The notes: a model not told the origin generated them from the letters alone. A DNA stretch of 64,000 nt from Flavobacterium sp. FEMGT703F (GCA_002786385.1 PGCN01000007.1:124001-188000); one strand, 5' to 3'; shown: positions 24,341-33,298, counted from the stretch's first letter. Program-made: numbers and translations.

Positions 24341-25102
24341 ATGGTACAAGTCTCTGTCATTGGTTCGGGAAATGTTGCACATCATTTACTGAAAGCTTTC
24401 GGTGCGTCTTCGGAAGTAGAAGTGGTTCAAGTATTTGCCCGAAAAAAAACATCCGTTGAAACAACGAATCCGAACGTCGAAGTGATTGAGGATTGGTCGT
24501 TGTTAAAAAATGTTGATGTTATAATCATTGCGGTATCTGATGATGCTATAGCCAACGTTTCCGAACACATTCCGCTAAACCGTCAGTTGGTGGTGCACAC
24601 TTCCGGCAGCGTTGCTCTTAGCGCTTTGAACGACAAAAACCGTCGAGGCGTTTTTTATCCTTTGCAAACCTTTTCCAAAGCCAAAGCCATCGACTACCGT
24701 TCCGTTCCTATTTGTATAGAAGCAGAAACAGCGGATGATTTCCAAATTTTGGAAACTTTAGCAAAATCAATTTCAGAGTACACATATGCTGTCAACTCAC
24801 AACAGCGACAAGCGTTACATGTAGCGGCGGTTTTTGTTTGTAATTTCACCAATCATTTGTACCAAATTGGCTCTGAGATTTGTATTGAAAATCATCTGCC
24901 GTTTGATATCCTAAAACCTTTGATTCAGGAAACGGCTCAAAAAATAGCAGCACTTAGCCCTGAAGCTGCACAAACCGGTCCGGCCAAACGCAAAGATACC
25001 CAAACCATTAACAAACACTTAGCATTTTTGACTGCGGAAAACCAAAAAGAAATCTATAAATTGCTGACCAAATCTATAATCGACCATGGAAAAAAGTTAT
25101 AA
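24341..25102 (+). CDS. Rossmann-fold oxidoreductase with DUF2520 domain
   Basis: 253 residues. The N-terminal Rossmann domain (VSVIGSGNVAHHLLKAF) is related to NADP-dependent F420 oxidoreductases and pyrroline-carboxylate reductases. The C-terminal DUF2520 part is helical (QRQALHVAAVFVCNFTNHLY). Its reaction is unknown. It opens a compact operon with a KdsC-like phosphatase, a UbiA prenyltransferase, Maf and a small MscS channel. The next gene's start overlaps its last 17 bases. Confidence 0.88.
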   Translation: MVQVSVIGSGNVAHHLLKAFGASSEVEVVQVFARKKTSVETTNPNVEVIEDWSLLKNVDVIIIAVSDDAIANVSEHIPLNRQLVVHTSGSVALSALNDKNRRGVFYPLQTFSKAKAIDYRSVPICIEAETADDFQILETLAKSISEYTYAVNSQQRQALHVAAVFVCNFTNHLYQIGSEICIENHLPFDILKPLIQETAQKIAALSPEAAQTGPAKRKDTQTINKHLAFLTAENQKEIYKLLTKSIIDHGKKL

Positions 25103-25613
25103 AGAAATCATGAATCAAATTACCACCTTCATATTTGATGTTGATGGTGTTTTAACCGATGGTTCGGTTCATGTAGCACCTAATGGAGAAATGTTGAGAA
25201 TTATGAATATTCGTGATGGTTTTGCCATGAAAGCAGCTATCGAAAGCGGATACAATGTTTGCATCATATCGGGCGGCAACAACGAAGGCGTTCGCATCCG
25301 CTTGAAAAACTTAGGTATAAACGATATTCATTTGGCTTCACCCGATAAAGTGGCTACTTTTAATGAATATACCAAATTGTACCAAATTCAACCGGAGCAA
25401 GTTTTATATATGGGCGATGACATCCCGGATTATCACGTAATGCAGTTGGTAGGATTGCCCACTTGTCCGCAAGATGCCAGTTCGGAAATCAAAGCCATCT
25501 CCAAATACATTTCCCATAAAAACGGCGGAAAAGGCGCTGTTCGTGAAGTGATTGAACAAGTGATGAAAGTGCAAAACAAATGGCACTTGTACTACAACGG
25601 ACAACACGATTAA
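25086..25613 (+). CDS. kdsC: KdsC-like HAD phosphatase
   Basis: 175 residues, standard KdsC length. The motif FDVDGVLTDG holds the nucleophile Asp, with IISGG as motif II, and YMGDDIPDYHVM as motif IV. KdsC removes phosphate from KDO-8-phosphate during LPS inner-core synthesis. The start at 25086 (MEKSYKEI) is kept because related proteins have a similar short lead-in; an ATG at 25110 is possible. It overlaps the upstream gene by 17 bp. The members of this small HAD group are difficult to separate, so the exact substrate is an inference. Confidence 0.85.
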   Translation: MEKSYKEIMNQITTFIFDVDGVLTDGSVHVAPNGEMLRIMNIRDGFAMKAAIESGYNVCIISGGNNEGVRIRLKNLGINDIHLASPDKVATFNEYTKLYQIQPEQVLYMGDDIPDYHVMQLVGLPTCPQDASSEIKAISKYISHKNGGKGAVREVIEQVMKVQNKWHLYYNGQHD

Positions 25614-25645
25614 ACCTAACCTTTTTACAAACTTTAACCAGACTT

Positions 25646-26581
25646 ATGAAATTCTTAAAACTTATTCGATACCAAAATTTACTACTCATTGCCTTAATGC
25701 AACTCGTTTTAAGATACGGTTTTTTACAATTTCAAAACATTCCGCTTACTTTATCTGATTGGCAATTCGGGCTATTGATTTTAGCTACACTTTGTATAGC
25801 CGCAGGCGGGTATGTGATTAACGATATCATGGATCAAGAAACGGATGCCATCAACAAACCCGAAAAAGTTGTGGTAGGCAAAAGCATTACTGAGGAAGTG
25901 GCTTACAATTGGTATTTCGGATTCAATATCGTGGGAATGTTGTTGGGGTATTATTTGGCAGATTTTGTGAACAAAACCTCGTTCTTCGGTATTTTTATAA
26001 TCAGTTCTGCACTATTGTATTTGTACGCTACCAGTTTAAAACAAATCGCCATAGTAGGCAACATTATAGTGGCTTTGGTTCTGGCGTTTTCAGTCATTGT
26101 TGTTGGTCTTTTTGATGTACTGCCTATGATGAATTATGCCGGTATGGAACTTTGGGCCAATATGAAAATTATCTTATCGATTATAACCGATTATGCCATT
26201 TTTGCTTTTGTCATTAACCTGATACGAGAATTAGTAAAAGATGCTCAAGACATTGAAGGCGATCAAACCGAGGACATCCGTACTTTACCGGTAATCATCG
26301 GTATCGCAAAAACCACCAAAGTTATTTTCGGTCTAGCGCTAATTGCAATAGGACTTTTAGCTTGGTATATCAACGACCATTTGATGAATAACCAACTCTA
26401 TCCTGCTGTAATTTACAGTTTGGTTCTTGTGATTGGTCCTATGATTTTTTTCTTGGTTAAAATTTGGAATGCTAAAACCAAAGAAGATTTTGCTTTGTTA
26501 AGCAAAGTATTGAAATACGTTATTTTATTCGGAGTATTATCAGTCGTAGTCATTAATTACAACATCAAATTAAATGGGTAA
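25646..26581 (+). CDS. UbiA-family prenyltransferase
   Basis: Start set at 25646, where the protein begins MKFLKLIRYQN as in related proteins; the frame is open further upstream but without a plausible start. 311 residues with about eight TM helices. The two Asp-rich prenyl-diphosphate/Mg motifs are NDIMDQETD (59-67) and DAQDIEGDQTED. It resembles the flavobacterial group named geranylgeranylglycerol-phosphate geranylgeranyltransferase-like. The acceptor is not known; an isoprenoid-linked lipid or quinone is possible. Its stop overlaps the Maf start by 8 bases. Confidence 0.85.
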   Translation: MKFLKLIRYQNLLLIALMQLVLRYGFLQFQNIPLTLSDWQFGLLILATLCIAAGGYVINDIMDQETDAINKPEKVVVGKSITEEVAYNWYFGFNIVGMLLGYYLADFVNKTSFFGIFIISSALLYLYATSLKQIAIVGNIIVALVLAFSVIVVGLFDVLPMMNYAGMELWANMKIILSIITDYAIFAFVINLIRELVKDAQDIEGDQTEDIRTLPVIIGIAKTTKVIFGLALIAIGLLAWYINDHLMNNQLYPAVIYSLVLVIGPMIFFLVKIWNAKTKEDFALLSKVLKYVILFGVLSVVVINYNIKLNG

Positions 26582-27152
26582 TCAATTTTGCACTCATAAA
26601 ATCATTTTGGCTTCCGGTTCGCCCAGAAGGCAACAGTTTTTGAGAGACTTACAGTTCGATTTCGAAATCAGACTCAAGGAGGTAGCTGAAGTTTACCCTG
26701 ATCATTTGCAAGGTGTAGAAATCACGAACTACTTAGCACAACTCAAAGCCAATGCGTTTGAAGGCACACTTGAAGACCAAGAAGTGTTACTAACCAGCGA
26801 TACCATTGTTTGGTTTGAAAATAAAGCTTTGGGAAAACCTAAAGATTATGAAGATGCCTTTGCAATGCTGAAAGCCATGTCGGGTAAAACACATGAAGTT
26901 ATTACTTCAGTTTGTTTTAAAACCAATCGGAAAACAGAAACCGTTTTTGAAGTCACCAAAGTCACTTTTAAAAACCTGTCAGACGAAGTAATTCATCATT
27001 ATTTAGAAAATTACAAACCCTTCGACAAAGCCGGTGCTTACGGCATACAGGAATGGATTGGGTTAATCGGGATTGCCAAAATTGAAGGCTCTTACACTAA
27101 TGTAGTCGGAATGCCAACCGATGTTGTTTTTGAATACTTAACCAACTTATAA
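26574..27152 (+). CDS. maf: Maf family nucleotide pyrophosphatase
   Basis: 192 residues with the diagnostic N-terminal ILASGSPRRQQFL, the central LTSDTIVWFENKALGKP, and GAYGIQEWIGLIGIAKIEGSY near the end (catalytic Asp in SDT). Maf enzymes hydrolyse non-canonical nucleoside triphosphates or dTTP/UTP and prevent their incorporation. It overlaps the prenyltransferase stop and lies 7 bp before the channel gene. Confidence 0.93.
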   Translation: MGNQFCTHKIILASGSPRRQQFLRDLQFDFEIRLKEVAEVYPDHLQGVEITNYLAQLKANAFEGTLEDQEVLLTSDTIVWFENKALGKPKDYEDAFAMLKAMSGKTHEVITSVCFKTNRKTETVFEVTKVTFKNLSDEVIHHYLENYKPFDKAGAYGIQEWIGLIGIAKIEGSYTNVVGMPTDVVFEYLTNL

Positions 27153-27159
27153 TTTTTGA

Positions 27160-27693
27160 ATGATGCGTTTTTTTGAATTGTATACCAAAGAATTATTTGC
27201 AACAGGCTTGGTCTTTATAACGGTAATCTTACTGCGCGTTATTGTTAGCAAAGCCGTTAAAAAGTATTCCAAATCGCACACCGGGATTGAGAAAAGAACC
27301 AACTTAGTCATTAAATACATTCATTTGTTGATTAACATTTTGGCAGTCATTTCTTTGATTGTAATTTGGGGTGTTCAAAAAAATGATATTATGATTACGC
27401 TCTCCTCGATTGCAACTGTAGTTGGTGTAGCTATGTTTGCCCAGTGGTCGATTTTGAGCAACATCACTTCCGGAGTTATACTGTTTTTTTCTTTTCCGTT
27501 TAAAATTGGTGACGTGATTAAAGTACACGACAAAGATTTCCCATTTGAAGGTGAGATTATAGATATTAACGCCTTTCACACTGATTTAATTACCAAAGAA
27601 GGAGAACGTTTGGTTTATCCGAATAACCTACTACTCCAAAAAGGTATTTCTATTGTAAAACCTAGGTTCGAAGACCAAGAATTCACCGATTAG
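27160..27693 (+). CDS. Small MscS-like mechanosensitive channel
   Basis: 177 residues with three hydrophobic helices (about 10-28, 48-68, 75-105) and the MscS beta domain FPFKIGDVIKVHD...FEGEIIDINAFHTDL followed by VYPNNLLLQKG. It is much shorter than E. coli MscS (286 residues), lacking the C-terminal cage domain, so its conductance may differ. Such short forms are common in Bacteroidetes. It ends the operon begun at 24341. Confidence 0.85.
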   Translation: MMRFFELYTKELFATGLVFITVILLRVIVSKAVKKYSKSHTGIEKRTNLVIKYIHLLINILAVISLIVIWGVQKNDIMITLSSIATVVGVAMFAQWSILSNITSGVILFFSFPFKIGDVIKVHDKDFPFEGEIIDINAFHTDLITKEGERLVYPNNLLLQKGISIVKPRFEDQEFTD

Positions 27694-27813
27694 TTTCCCA
27701 AAACAGTAAGATTCTAAACTGTTAATTATTTGGTAAACTTTGTTTTCAGCATACCGCTTGGCATTGTTTTTACGTTAGTTAATCAGACTAATAGTAATTT
27801 AATCCCAGTAATT

Positions 27814-28239
27814 ATGAAAACAATGAAATTAGTACTGCTTAGCACTTTGATAGGGCTGGCAATGAATTCGCAAGCACAAGTATCGGTTAACATCAATGTT
27901 GGAACGCCTCCGGTTTGGGCGCCTAATGCTCCGGCTGAAGTCCATTTTTATTATCTTCCTGATATTGAAGTTTATTATGATGTTCCGGCCAGAAACTACA
28001 TTTATTTGAGCAATGGAAGATGGATTCGTTCTGCGTCTTTACCCGGAATTTACAGGGGTTATGACTTACGACGCGGAAGAACTGTTTATTTAACCGATTA
28101 TCGTGGTGACCGACCTTACTCCAATTACAAAACACATAGGGTAAAATACAAAGGCAACGGAAAATGGAAAAAAGACCATTGTTACAAAGGCAAATCTCAC
28201 GGACACCGCGGTAAAGGTCACCGAAAAGAACACGATTAA
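27814..28239 (+). CDS. Secreted basic protein, paralogue of the next gene
   Basis: 141 residues. Start set at the ATG at 27814, which gives a clean signal peptide (MKTMKLVLLSTLIGLAMNSQAQ). The core has Tyr-rich strands (FYYLPDIEVYYDVPARNYIYL, then SNGRWIRSASLPGIYRGYDL) and a strongly basic, Gly/His/Lys-rich tail (about the last 35 residues). The core aligns with that of the gene at 28433 (YYYPNLQAYFD, GEWITAPELPVNYGGY), so the two are tandem paralogues. I know of no function. A perfect terminator follows. Confidence 0.75.
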   Translation: MKTMKLVLLSTLIGLAMNSQAQVSVNINVGTPPVWAPNAPAEVHFYYLPDIEVYYDVPARNYIYLSNGRWIRSASLPGIYRGYDLRRGRTVYLTDYRGDRPYSNYKTHRVKYKGNGKWKKDHCYKGKSHGHRGKGHRKEHD

Positions 28240-28244
28240 CATAC

Positions 28245-28273
28245 AAAAGACTAAGTATTAAACTTAGTCTTTT
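28245..28273 (+). terminator. Intrinsic terminator
   Basis: Perfect 12-bp stem (AAAAGACTAAGT with ACTTAGTCTTTT) around five bases, followed by a T-run, 5 bp after the stop codon. Confidence 0.9.
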
Positions 28274-28375
28274 GTTTTATAGAAAACGACCAATTAAATT
28301 TTAAAAAAAAACTGTTTGACAGACATTTAAGTGCATTTCACCGATTAAATTTTCGTTTAATAGATAATTTTTTAC

Positions 28376-28383
28376 TAAATTTG
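28376..28383 (+). promoter_or_regulatory. -7 box before the acidic paralogue
   Basis: TAAATTTG matches TAnnTTTG exactly, 49 bp before the ATG at 28433. No TTG at -33. An inverted repeat begins 4 bases downstream, near the expected transcription start. Confidence 0.5.
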
Positions 28384-28387
28384 TATC

Positions 28388-28403
28388 ATCATCATTTGAT
28401 GAT
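28388..28403. repeat. Inverted repeat over the predicted transcription start
   Basis: ATCATCA, two bases, TGATGAT: an exact 7-bp palindrome just downstream of the -7 box, suitable as an operator. Confidence 0.5.
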
Positions 28404-28432
28404 TGTTTTGTTAACCCCAAATTTACAAAATC

Positions 28433-28816
28433 ATGAAGACACTTAAATCACTACTTAAGGTGATGGTGTTTCTTTTAGTTTCACAAACTTACGCACAAGA
28501 AACCCCACCAAAAAAAGAAAGTTTGCCTATCGATAAAAAAACGAATTGTTATATTCGATACTATTATTATCCGAATTTACAGGCCTATTTCGACAATTTA
28601 AATATGGTTTACTATTTTAAAGAAAGCGGTGAATGGATTACTGCTCCTGAATTACCTGTAAATTATGGAGGTTACTCAATTTACAATAAAGTAAGAGTAG
28701 TAATTAATGATTTTGATGATGAAAAACCTTATGAGTTATTGCCAATTCACAAAAAGAGATTTCCCTACAACTCAAAAGGAAGATTCAACACCAATACAAC
28801 AGCTTCTGCTGATTAA
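28433..28816 (+). CDS. Secreted protein, diverged paralogue of the previous gene
   Basis: 127 residues with signal peptide (about 1-21, ending TYAQ). The core (CYIRYYYYPNLQAYFDNLNMVYY, then ESGEWITAPELPVNYGGYSIYNK and KPYELLPIHKKRFPYN) aligns with the core of the protein encoded at 27814. Unlike that one it lacks the basic Gly/His/Lys tail and is closer to neutral. It has its own promoter and operator-like repeat, so the two are separately regulated. No function known. Confidence 0.75.
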   Translation: MKTLKSLLKVMVFLLVSQTYAQETPPKKESLPIDKKTNCYIRYYYYPNLQAYFDNLNMVYYFKESGEWITAPELPVNYGGYSIYNKVRVVINDFDDEKPYELLPIHKKRFPYNSKGRFNTNTTASAD

Positions 28817-28858
28817 TGCTGAGTTTATTCATTTGTTAAAAACGAATTAAATAAAACA

Positions 28859-28885
28859 TTGTGTTTTATATAATGTTTATATTTG
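28859..28885 (+). promoter_or_regulatory. Promoter of the PIG-L deacetylase gene
   Basis: TTG at 28859-28861 and TATATTTG at 28878-28885, spaced by 16 bases, slightly shorter than usual. The -7 box is 24 bp before the ATG. Confidence 0.5.
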
Positions 28886-28909
28886 AAGCTATTGCTATAA
28901 CCATAAAAA

Positions 28910-31414
28910 ATGCAAAAGCTTTACTTACTTCTTTTATCCTTTTTCATAGCGTTTTCCCAATCTGTTTGGGCCCAACAACCCGTAAAACCTAATTCAGTTG
29001 ACATTTACCATCAAATCCAAAAACTTAATTTTTTAGGTTCGGTATTGTACATAGCGGCGCATCCGGATGACGAAAACACTCGCCTTATTTCTTATCTGTC
29101 CAACGATAAAAAAGCACGGACAGCTTACCTGTCATTAACTCGCGGCGATGGCGGACAAAATTTAATCGGGCCGGAATTGAGAGAATTGTTAGGCGTTATA
29201 AGAACTCAGGAGCTTATTGAAGCTCGAAAAATTGACGGTGGAGAACAATTTTTTTCCAGAGCAAACGATTTTGGATTTTCTAAAAATCCGACAGAAACTT
29301 TACAAATATGGGACAAAAATCAGGTATTGAGTGATGTGGTTTGGGCTATTCGAAAATTCCAACCGGATATCATTATCAATCGTTTTGACCATCGTTCACC
29401 CGGAACCACACACGGTCATCACACCGCTTCGGCTATGTTGAGTATGGAAGCTTTCGATTTGGCTAGTGATGCCAATCAATTTCAAAATCAATTACAATAC
29501 GTTTCCACTTGGCAACCTAAACGAGTTTTTTTTAATACTTCATGGTGGTTTTACGGTAGTCAAGAGAAGTTTAAAGCCGCAGATAAAACCAATTTAATCA
29601 ATCTCAAAATCGGCACTTACTATGCTGCTTTGGGCAAGTCCAATCAGGAAATTGCAGCCTTGAGCAGAAGTCGTCACCAATCGCAAGGCTTCGGTTCCAC
29701 CGGAACACGTGGTGAAGAAGACGAATATATCGAGTTTTTAAAAGGCGAAATGCCCAAAGACAAAACTAATTTGTTTGAAGGCATCGACACAACTTGGAAT
29801 CGCATCAAAGGCGGGAAAGCCATTGGAGATATTTTGTACGCAGTGGAAAAAAACTTCGATTTCAAGAATCCAGCAGCCAGCGTACCCGAACTAGTCAAAG
29901 CTTACAGTTTGATTGAAACATTAGAAGACAAACATTGGAAGTTTGTTAAATTAGAAGAAATAAAGGAAATCATTGCCGCTTGCACCGGTTTATATCTTGA
30001 AGCTGTAACCGATGTACAAGAAATTACACCCGGTAGTCCTTTAAAAGTCAAATGGGAAGCCATCAACCGCAGTGACATTGCCATGAATTTGGAAGGAATC
30101 GGCGCTGTACCGGTTTTTAAACATGAAGACGAACAAAAAATCAGACCTTTACAAAACAACGTTTCATTAACCGAAACCATTACCTTAGATCTTCCGAATA
30201 ATTTCGATTTGACCAATGCGTATTGGCTGAATCAAACCGGAACCAACGGCATGTACCGCGTTGACAACCAAGAAAATATTGGATTGCCCGATGTGATTCG
30301 TTATGCAAAAGTTGGTTTTTGGATTGGAATCAATAATGTTACCATACCATTCGAACGCTTGGTAGTTTACAAATATAACGACGATGTTAAAGGCGAAGTC
30401 TATCAGCCTTTGGACATAGTGCCTTTAGTAACTTCTTCTATAGCTGAAAAAGTATATATTTTCAATAGTGACCGAAGTAAAACCGTTTCTGTTAAAATAA
30501 AAGCTGGTAAAGACAATGTTAACGGTAATGCCAAATTAGAAGTACCGCAAAATTGGAAGGTAACACCGACAGAAATACCGTTCACCATTGATAAAAAAGG
30601 CCAAGAAACAATTGTAGTTTTTACGGTGATGCCTTCTTCCGAAGCTTCTGAAATCAGTATCAAAAGTGTAATTACAATAGGCGACCGGGAATTTGACAAA
30701 GAGAAAATCGACATTAATTATTCTCACATATACAAGCAAATGGTTTTAAAAACGGCCGAAGCCAAAGCCATTCGCGTTAAAATCAAAACCAAAAACGAGA
30801 AAATCGCTTACCTCATGGGCGCCGGTGATGAAGTACCGAAAAGCTTAACGCAAATGGGCTACGAAGTTACCATTCTGAAACCGGAAGAAATCAGCGCCGA
30901 ACGCTTACAGAATTTTGATGTAATGATGACCGGAATCCGAGCCTACAATGTAGTTAACGCCTTGGCTTACAAACAAAAATTGTTGTTGGATTTTGTTCAA
31001 AACGGCAAAACAATGATTGTTCAATACAACACTATGGACGAGTTGGTTACCAAAGACATGTCTCCTTTCCCACTCAAAATTTCCCGCGATCGTGTAACCG
31101 AAGAAAATGCAGAAGTCCGATTCTTAGCACCCAATCATCCTGTACTAAATTATCCGAATAAAATAACTGCTGACGATTTTAAAGGTTGGAAACAAGAGCA
31201 AGGATTATATTATCCTAGTGAGTGGGATGCCAACTTCACTCCTATTCTTTCCGCCAACGACCAAGGTGAAAAACCAAAAAACGGAGCGTTATTGGTAGCC
31301 AAATACGGGAAAGGAAATTACGTTTACACCGGTTTAAGCTTCTTCAGAGAATTACCCGAAGGTGTTCCCGGTGCTTTCAGATTACTAGCCAACATTATAG
31401 CTTTAGGAAAATAA
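28910..31414 (+). CDS. Large PIG-L family deacetylase
   Basis: 834 residues. A signal peptide (about 1-21, ending VWAQ) precedes a LmbE/PIG-L zinc deacetylase domain (about 40-290) with AAHPDDENTRL (His51, Asp53, Asp54) and HGHHTASA. The remaining 500 residues form beta-rich domains and a C-terminal glutamine-amidotransferase-like part (YLMGAGDEVPKSLTQMGYEV, MMTGIRAYNV). PIG-L enzymes remove acetyl groups from N-acetylglucosamine-type sugars. The large secreted form is typical of Bacteroidetes, with unknown substrate. Directly downstream are a tiny membrane protein gene and a sodium:solute symporter gene, so it may release a sugar or related product for uptake. Confidence 0.9.
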   Translation: MQKLYLLLLSFFIAFSQSVWAQQPVKPNSVDIYHQIQKLNFLGSVLYIAAHPDDENTRLISYLSNDKKARTAYLSLTRGDGGQNLIGPELRELLGVIRTQELIEARKIDGGEQFFSRANDFGFSKNPTETLQIWDKNQVLSDVVWAIRKFQPDIIINRFDHRSPGTTHGHHTASAMLSMEAFDLASDANQFQNQLQYVSTWQPKRVFFNTSWWFYGSQEKFKAADKTNLINLKIGTYYAALGKSNQEIAALSRSRHQSQGFGSTGTRGEEDEYIEFLKGEMPKDKTNLFEGIDTTWNRIKGGKAIGDILYAVEKNFDFKNPAASVPELVKAYSLIETLEDKHWKFVKLEEIKEIIAACTGLYLEAVTDVQEITPGSPLKVKWEAINRSDIAMNLEGIGAVPVFKHEDEQKIRPLQNNVSLTETITLDLPNNFDLTNAYWLNQTGTNGMYRVDNQENIGLPDVIRYAKVGFWIGINNVTIPFERLVVYKYNDDVKGEVYQPLDIVPLVTSSIAEKVYIFNSDRSKTVSVKIKAGKDNVNGNAKLEVPQNWKVTPTEIPFTIDKKGQETIVVFTVMPSSEASEISIKSVITIGDREFDKEKIDINYSHIYKQMVLKTAEAKAIRVKIKTKNEKIAYLMGAGDEVPKSLTQMGYEVTILKPEEISAERLQNFDVMMTGIRAYNVVNALAYKQKLLLDFVQNGKTMIVQYNTMDELVTKDMSPFPLKISRDRVTEENAEVRFLAPNHPVLNYPNKITADDFKGWKQEQGLYYPSEWDANFTPILSANDQGEKPKNGALLVAKYGKGNYVYTGLSFFRELPEGVPGAFRLLANIIALGK

Positions 31415-31415
31415 T

Positions 31416-31523
31416 ATGGAAACAGAAAACAAAGACCGTTGGAAAAACAGTTACACTTGGGTTTTAGTGGCAAACGGCATTTACATTTTAATCTTCTTTT
31501 TACTAATGCAATTGTTTTATTAA
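31416..31523 (+). CDS. 35-residue single-TM microprotein
   Basis: The frame from ATG 31416 to TAA 31523 encodes a polar start METENKDRWKN, then one hydrophobic helix (about 14-35, WVLVANGIYILIFFLLMQLFY). It begins one base after the deacetylase stop codon and ends one base before the symporter start codon, so it is clearly part of the operon. Small TM proteins accompany some sodium:solute symporters (for example YhdT with PanF, YjcH with ActP), so an accessory-subunit role is likely. This is an inference from position and topology. Confidence 0.75.
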   Translation: METENKDRWKNSYTWVLVANGIYILIFFLLMQLFY

Positions 31524-31524
31524 G

Positions 31525-33246
31525 ATGCAAAAACTCGACTGGATTGTTTTATCGGTAACCTTGCTATTTATTGTTTTTTACGGCGTATACAAAACCAAAG
31601 GCAGTAAAAATGTAGAAGACTATATTTTAGGCAACAAACAAACGCCTTGGTGGACGGTTGGTTTGTCGGTTATGGCTACGCAAGCCAGCGCGATTACCTT
31701 CCTTTCTACACCCGGCCAAGCGTATCATGACGGAATGGGTTTTGTGCAATTCTATTTCGGTTTACCGATTGCAATGGTGGTGATATCGATGACGTTTATC
31801 CCGATTTACCATCGCTTGAAAGTCTTCACCGCTTATGAATACCTCGAACAACGATTCGACTTAAAAACACGTTCCTTCACAGCCATACTTTTCTTAATTC
31901 AAAGAGGTTTAGGAACCGGGTTAACCATATATGCTCCTTCGATTATTTTATCGTCTATCTTGGGTTGGAATCTGACTTTGCTCAATATCATTATCGGGAT
32001 TTTGGTAATCATTTACACCTTTGCCGGCGGAACTAAAGCCGTGAACGTTACCCAAAAACAGCAAATGTTTATCATCATGAGCGGTATGTTTATCACGTTT
32101 TTTCTGATACTGCATTTGTTGCCTAACGACATGACTTTTTCAAACGCCATGCACATTGCCGGGGCGAACGACAAAATGAACATACTCGACTTTTCCGTCG
32201 ATCCAGAAAATCGCTATACGTTTTGGAGTGGCATTACCGGTGGTTTCTTTTTGATGCTGTCATACTTCGGAACCGATCAATCACAGGTAGGACGTTATTT
32301 GTCCGGAAAATCAGATCGCGAAAGTCAGATGGGATTAATCATGAACGGTTTTTTGAAAGTACCGATGCAGTTTTTCATCTTACTAACCGGCGTAATGGTT
32401 TTTGTGTTTTTTCAGTTCAATCCGGTACCGTTACATTTTAATCCAATAAACAAAGATGCCGTTGAAAAGTCAATTTACGCCGAAGAATACAATTCGTTAG
32501 AAAAACAATTAGCACAACTTTCCGAAGAAAAGAAAGAGTTTAATTTGTTATACATAGATCACCTCAATCAAAATTATGACAATCCGATTTTGAGAAACAA
32601 ATTGATTTCGCTTTCTGCCAAGGAAAAAGATTTGCACGAACAAGCCAAAGAAATTATTGCGAAAGTTGACAGTAAGGCCGAAACCAACGATAAAGATTAT
32701 GTCTTCATATATTTTATCTTAAACTATCTGCCTTCCGGATTGATTGGCTTGTTGTTGGCGGTAATTCTGTCAGCCGCGATGTCGTCTTCCGCTTCAGGGT
32801 TAACGGCTTTGGCATCCACTACGGCGATTGACATTTACAAACGAAATATCAAAACCGAAAAATCGGAAAAACACTTTGTCAATGCGACCAAATACTTCAC
32901 CTTGCTTTGGGGTGTAATTGCTATTTTGTTTGCTTGTGTCGGCACCTTGTTTGAAAACCTTATTCAGTTGGTTAACATTGTCGGTTCCATTTTCTACGGT
33001 ACGGTATTAGGCGTTTTCTTGGTTGGTTTCTACATCAAATATGTCAAAGCCAATGCAATTTTTTACGGCGCTATAATCAGTCAGACTACCATATTTTTCA
33101 TTTACTATTATGCGATTCATATTTATCCTACCGGACAGGAAAAACTGGGATATTTATGGCTTAACTTTATTGGTGCGTCATTAACCATAGTACTCTCATT
33201 AATGTTGCAAACTTTAAGTCGTAGCAAACAAAAAATAACTGCATAA
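31525..33246 (+). CDS. Sodium:solute symporter (SSS family)
   Basis: 573 residues with about 13-14 TM helices, beginning MQKLDWIVLSVTLLFIVFYG. Signature segments include YILGNKQTPWWTVGLSVMATQASAITFL and GLLLAVILSAAMSSSASGLTALAS, typical of the SSS family. A hydrophilic insertion of about 70 residues (about 305-385), rich in Lys/Glu, is a long cytoplasmic or periplasmic loop. The substrate is unknown; genes upstream suggest a product of the secreted PIG-L deacetylase. A strong bidirectional terminator follows. Confidence 0.93.
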   Translation: MQKLDWIVLSVTLLFIVFYGVYKTKGSKNVEDYILGNKQTPWWTVGLSVMATQASAITFLSTPGQAYHDGMGFVQFYFGLPIAMVVISMTFIPIYHRLKVFTAYEYLEQRFDLKTRSFTAILFLIQRGLGTGLTIYAPSIILSSILGWNLTLLNIIIGILVIIYTFAGGTKAVNVTQKQQMFIIMSGMFITFFLILHLLPNDMTFSNAMHIAGANDKMNILDFSVDPENRYTFWSGITGGFFLMLSYFGTDQSQVGRYLSGKSDRESQMGLIMNGFLKVPMQFFILLTGVMVFVFFQFNPVPLHFNPINKDAVEKSIYAEEYNSLEKQLAQLSEEKKEFNLLYIDHLNQNYDNPILRNKLISLSAKEKDLHEQAKEIIAKVDSKAETNDKDYVFIYFILNYLPSGLIGLLLAVILSAAMSSSASGLTALASTTAIDIYKRNIKTEKSEKHFVNATKYFTLLWGVIAILFACVGTLFENLIQLVNIVGSIFYGTVLGVFLVGFYIKYVKANAIFYGAIISQTTIFFIYYYAIHIYPTGQEKLGYLWLNFIGASLTIVLSLMLQTLSRSKQKITA

Positions 33247-33249
33247 AAA

Positions 33250-33277
33250 AACCACGAATTCTATTGGATTCGTGGTT
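33250..33277. terminator. Bidirectional terminator
   Basis: AACCACGAAT pairs exactly with ATTCGTGGTT around eight bases, with A- and T-runs on the two sides. It serves the convergent symporter and DUF2911 genes. Confidence 0.85.
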
Positions 33278-33298
33278 AATCTTTTAGTTTGGTATCGA

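Noticed and set aside
27730..27813. An earlier start for the secreted basic protein
   Set aside because: Start would be TTG and would put 28 residues ahead of an obvious signal peptide; the ATG at 27814 is better.
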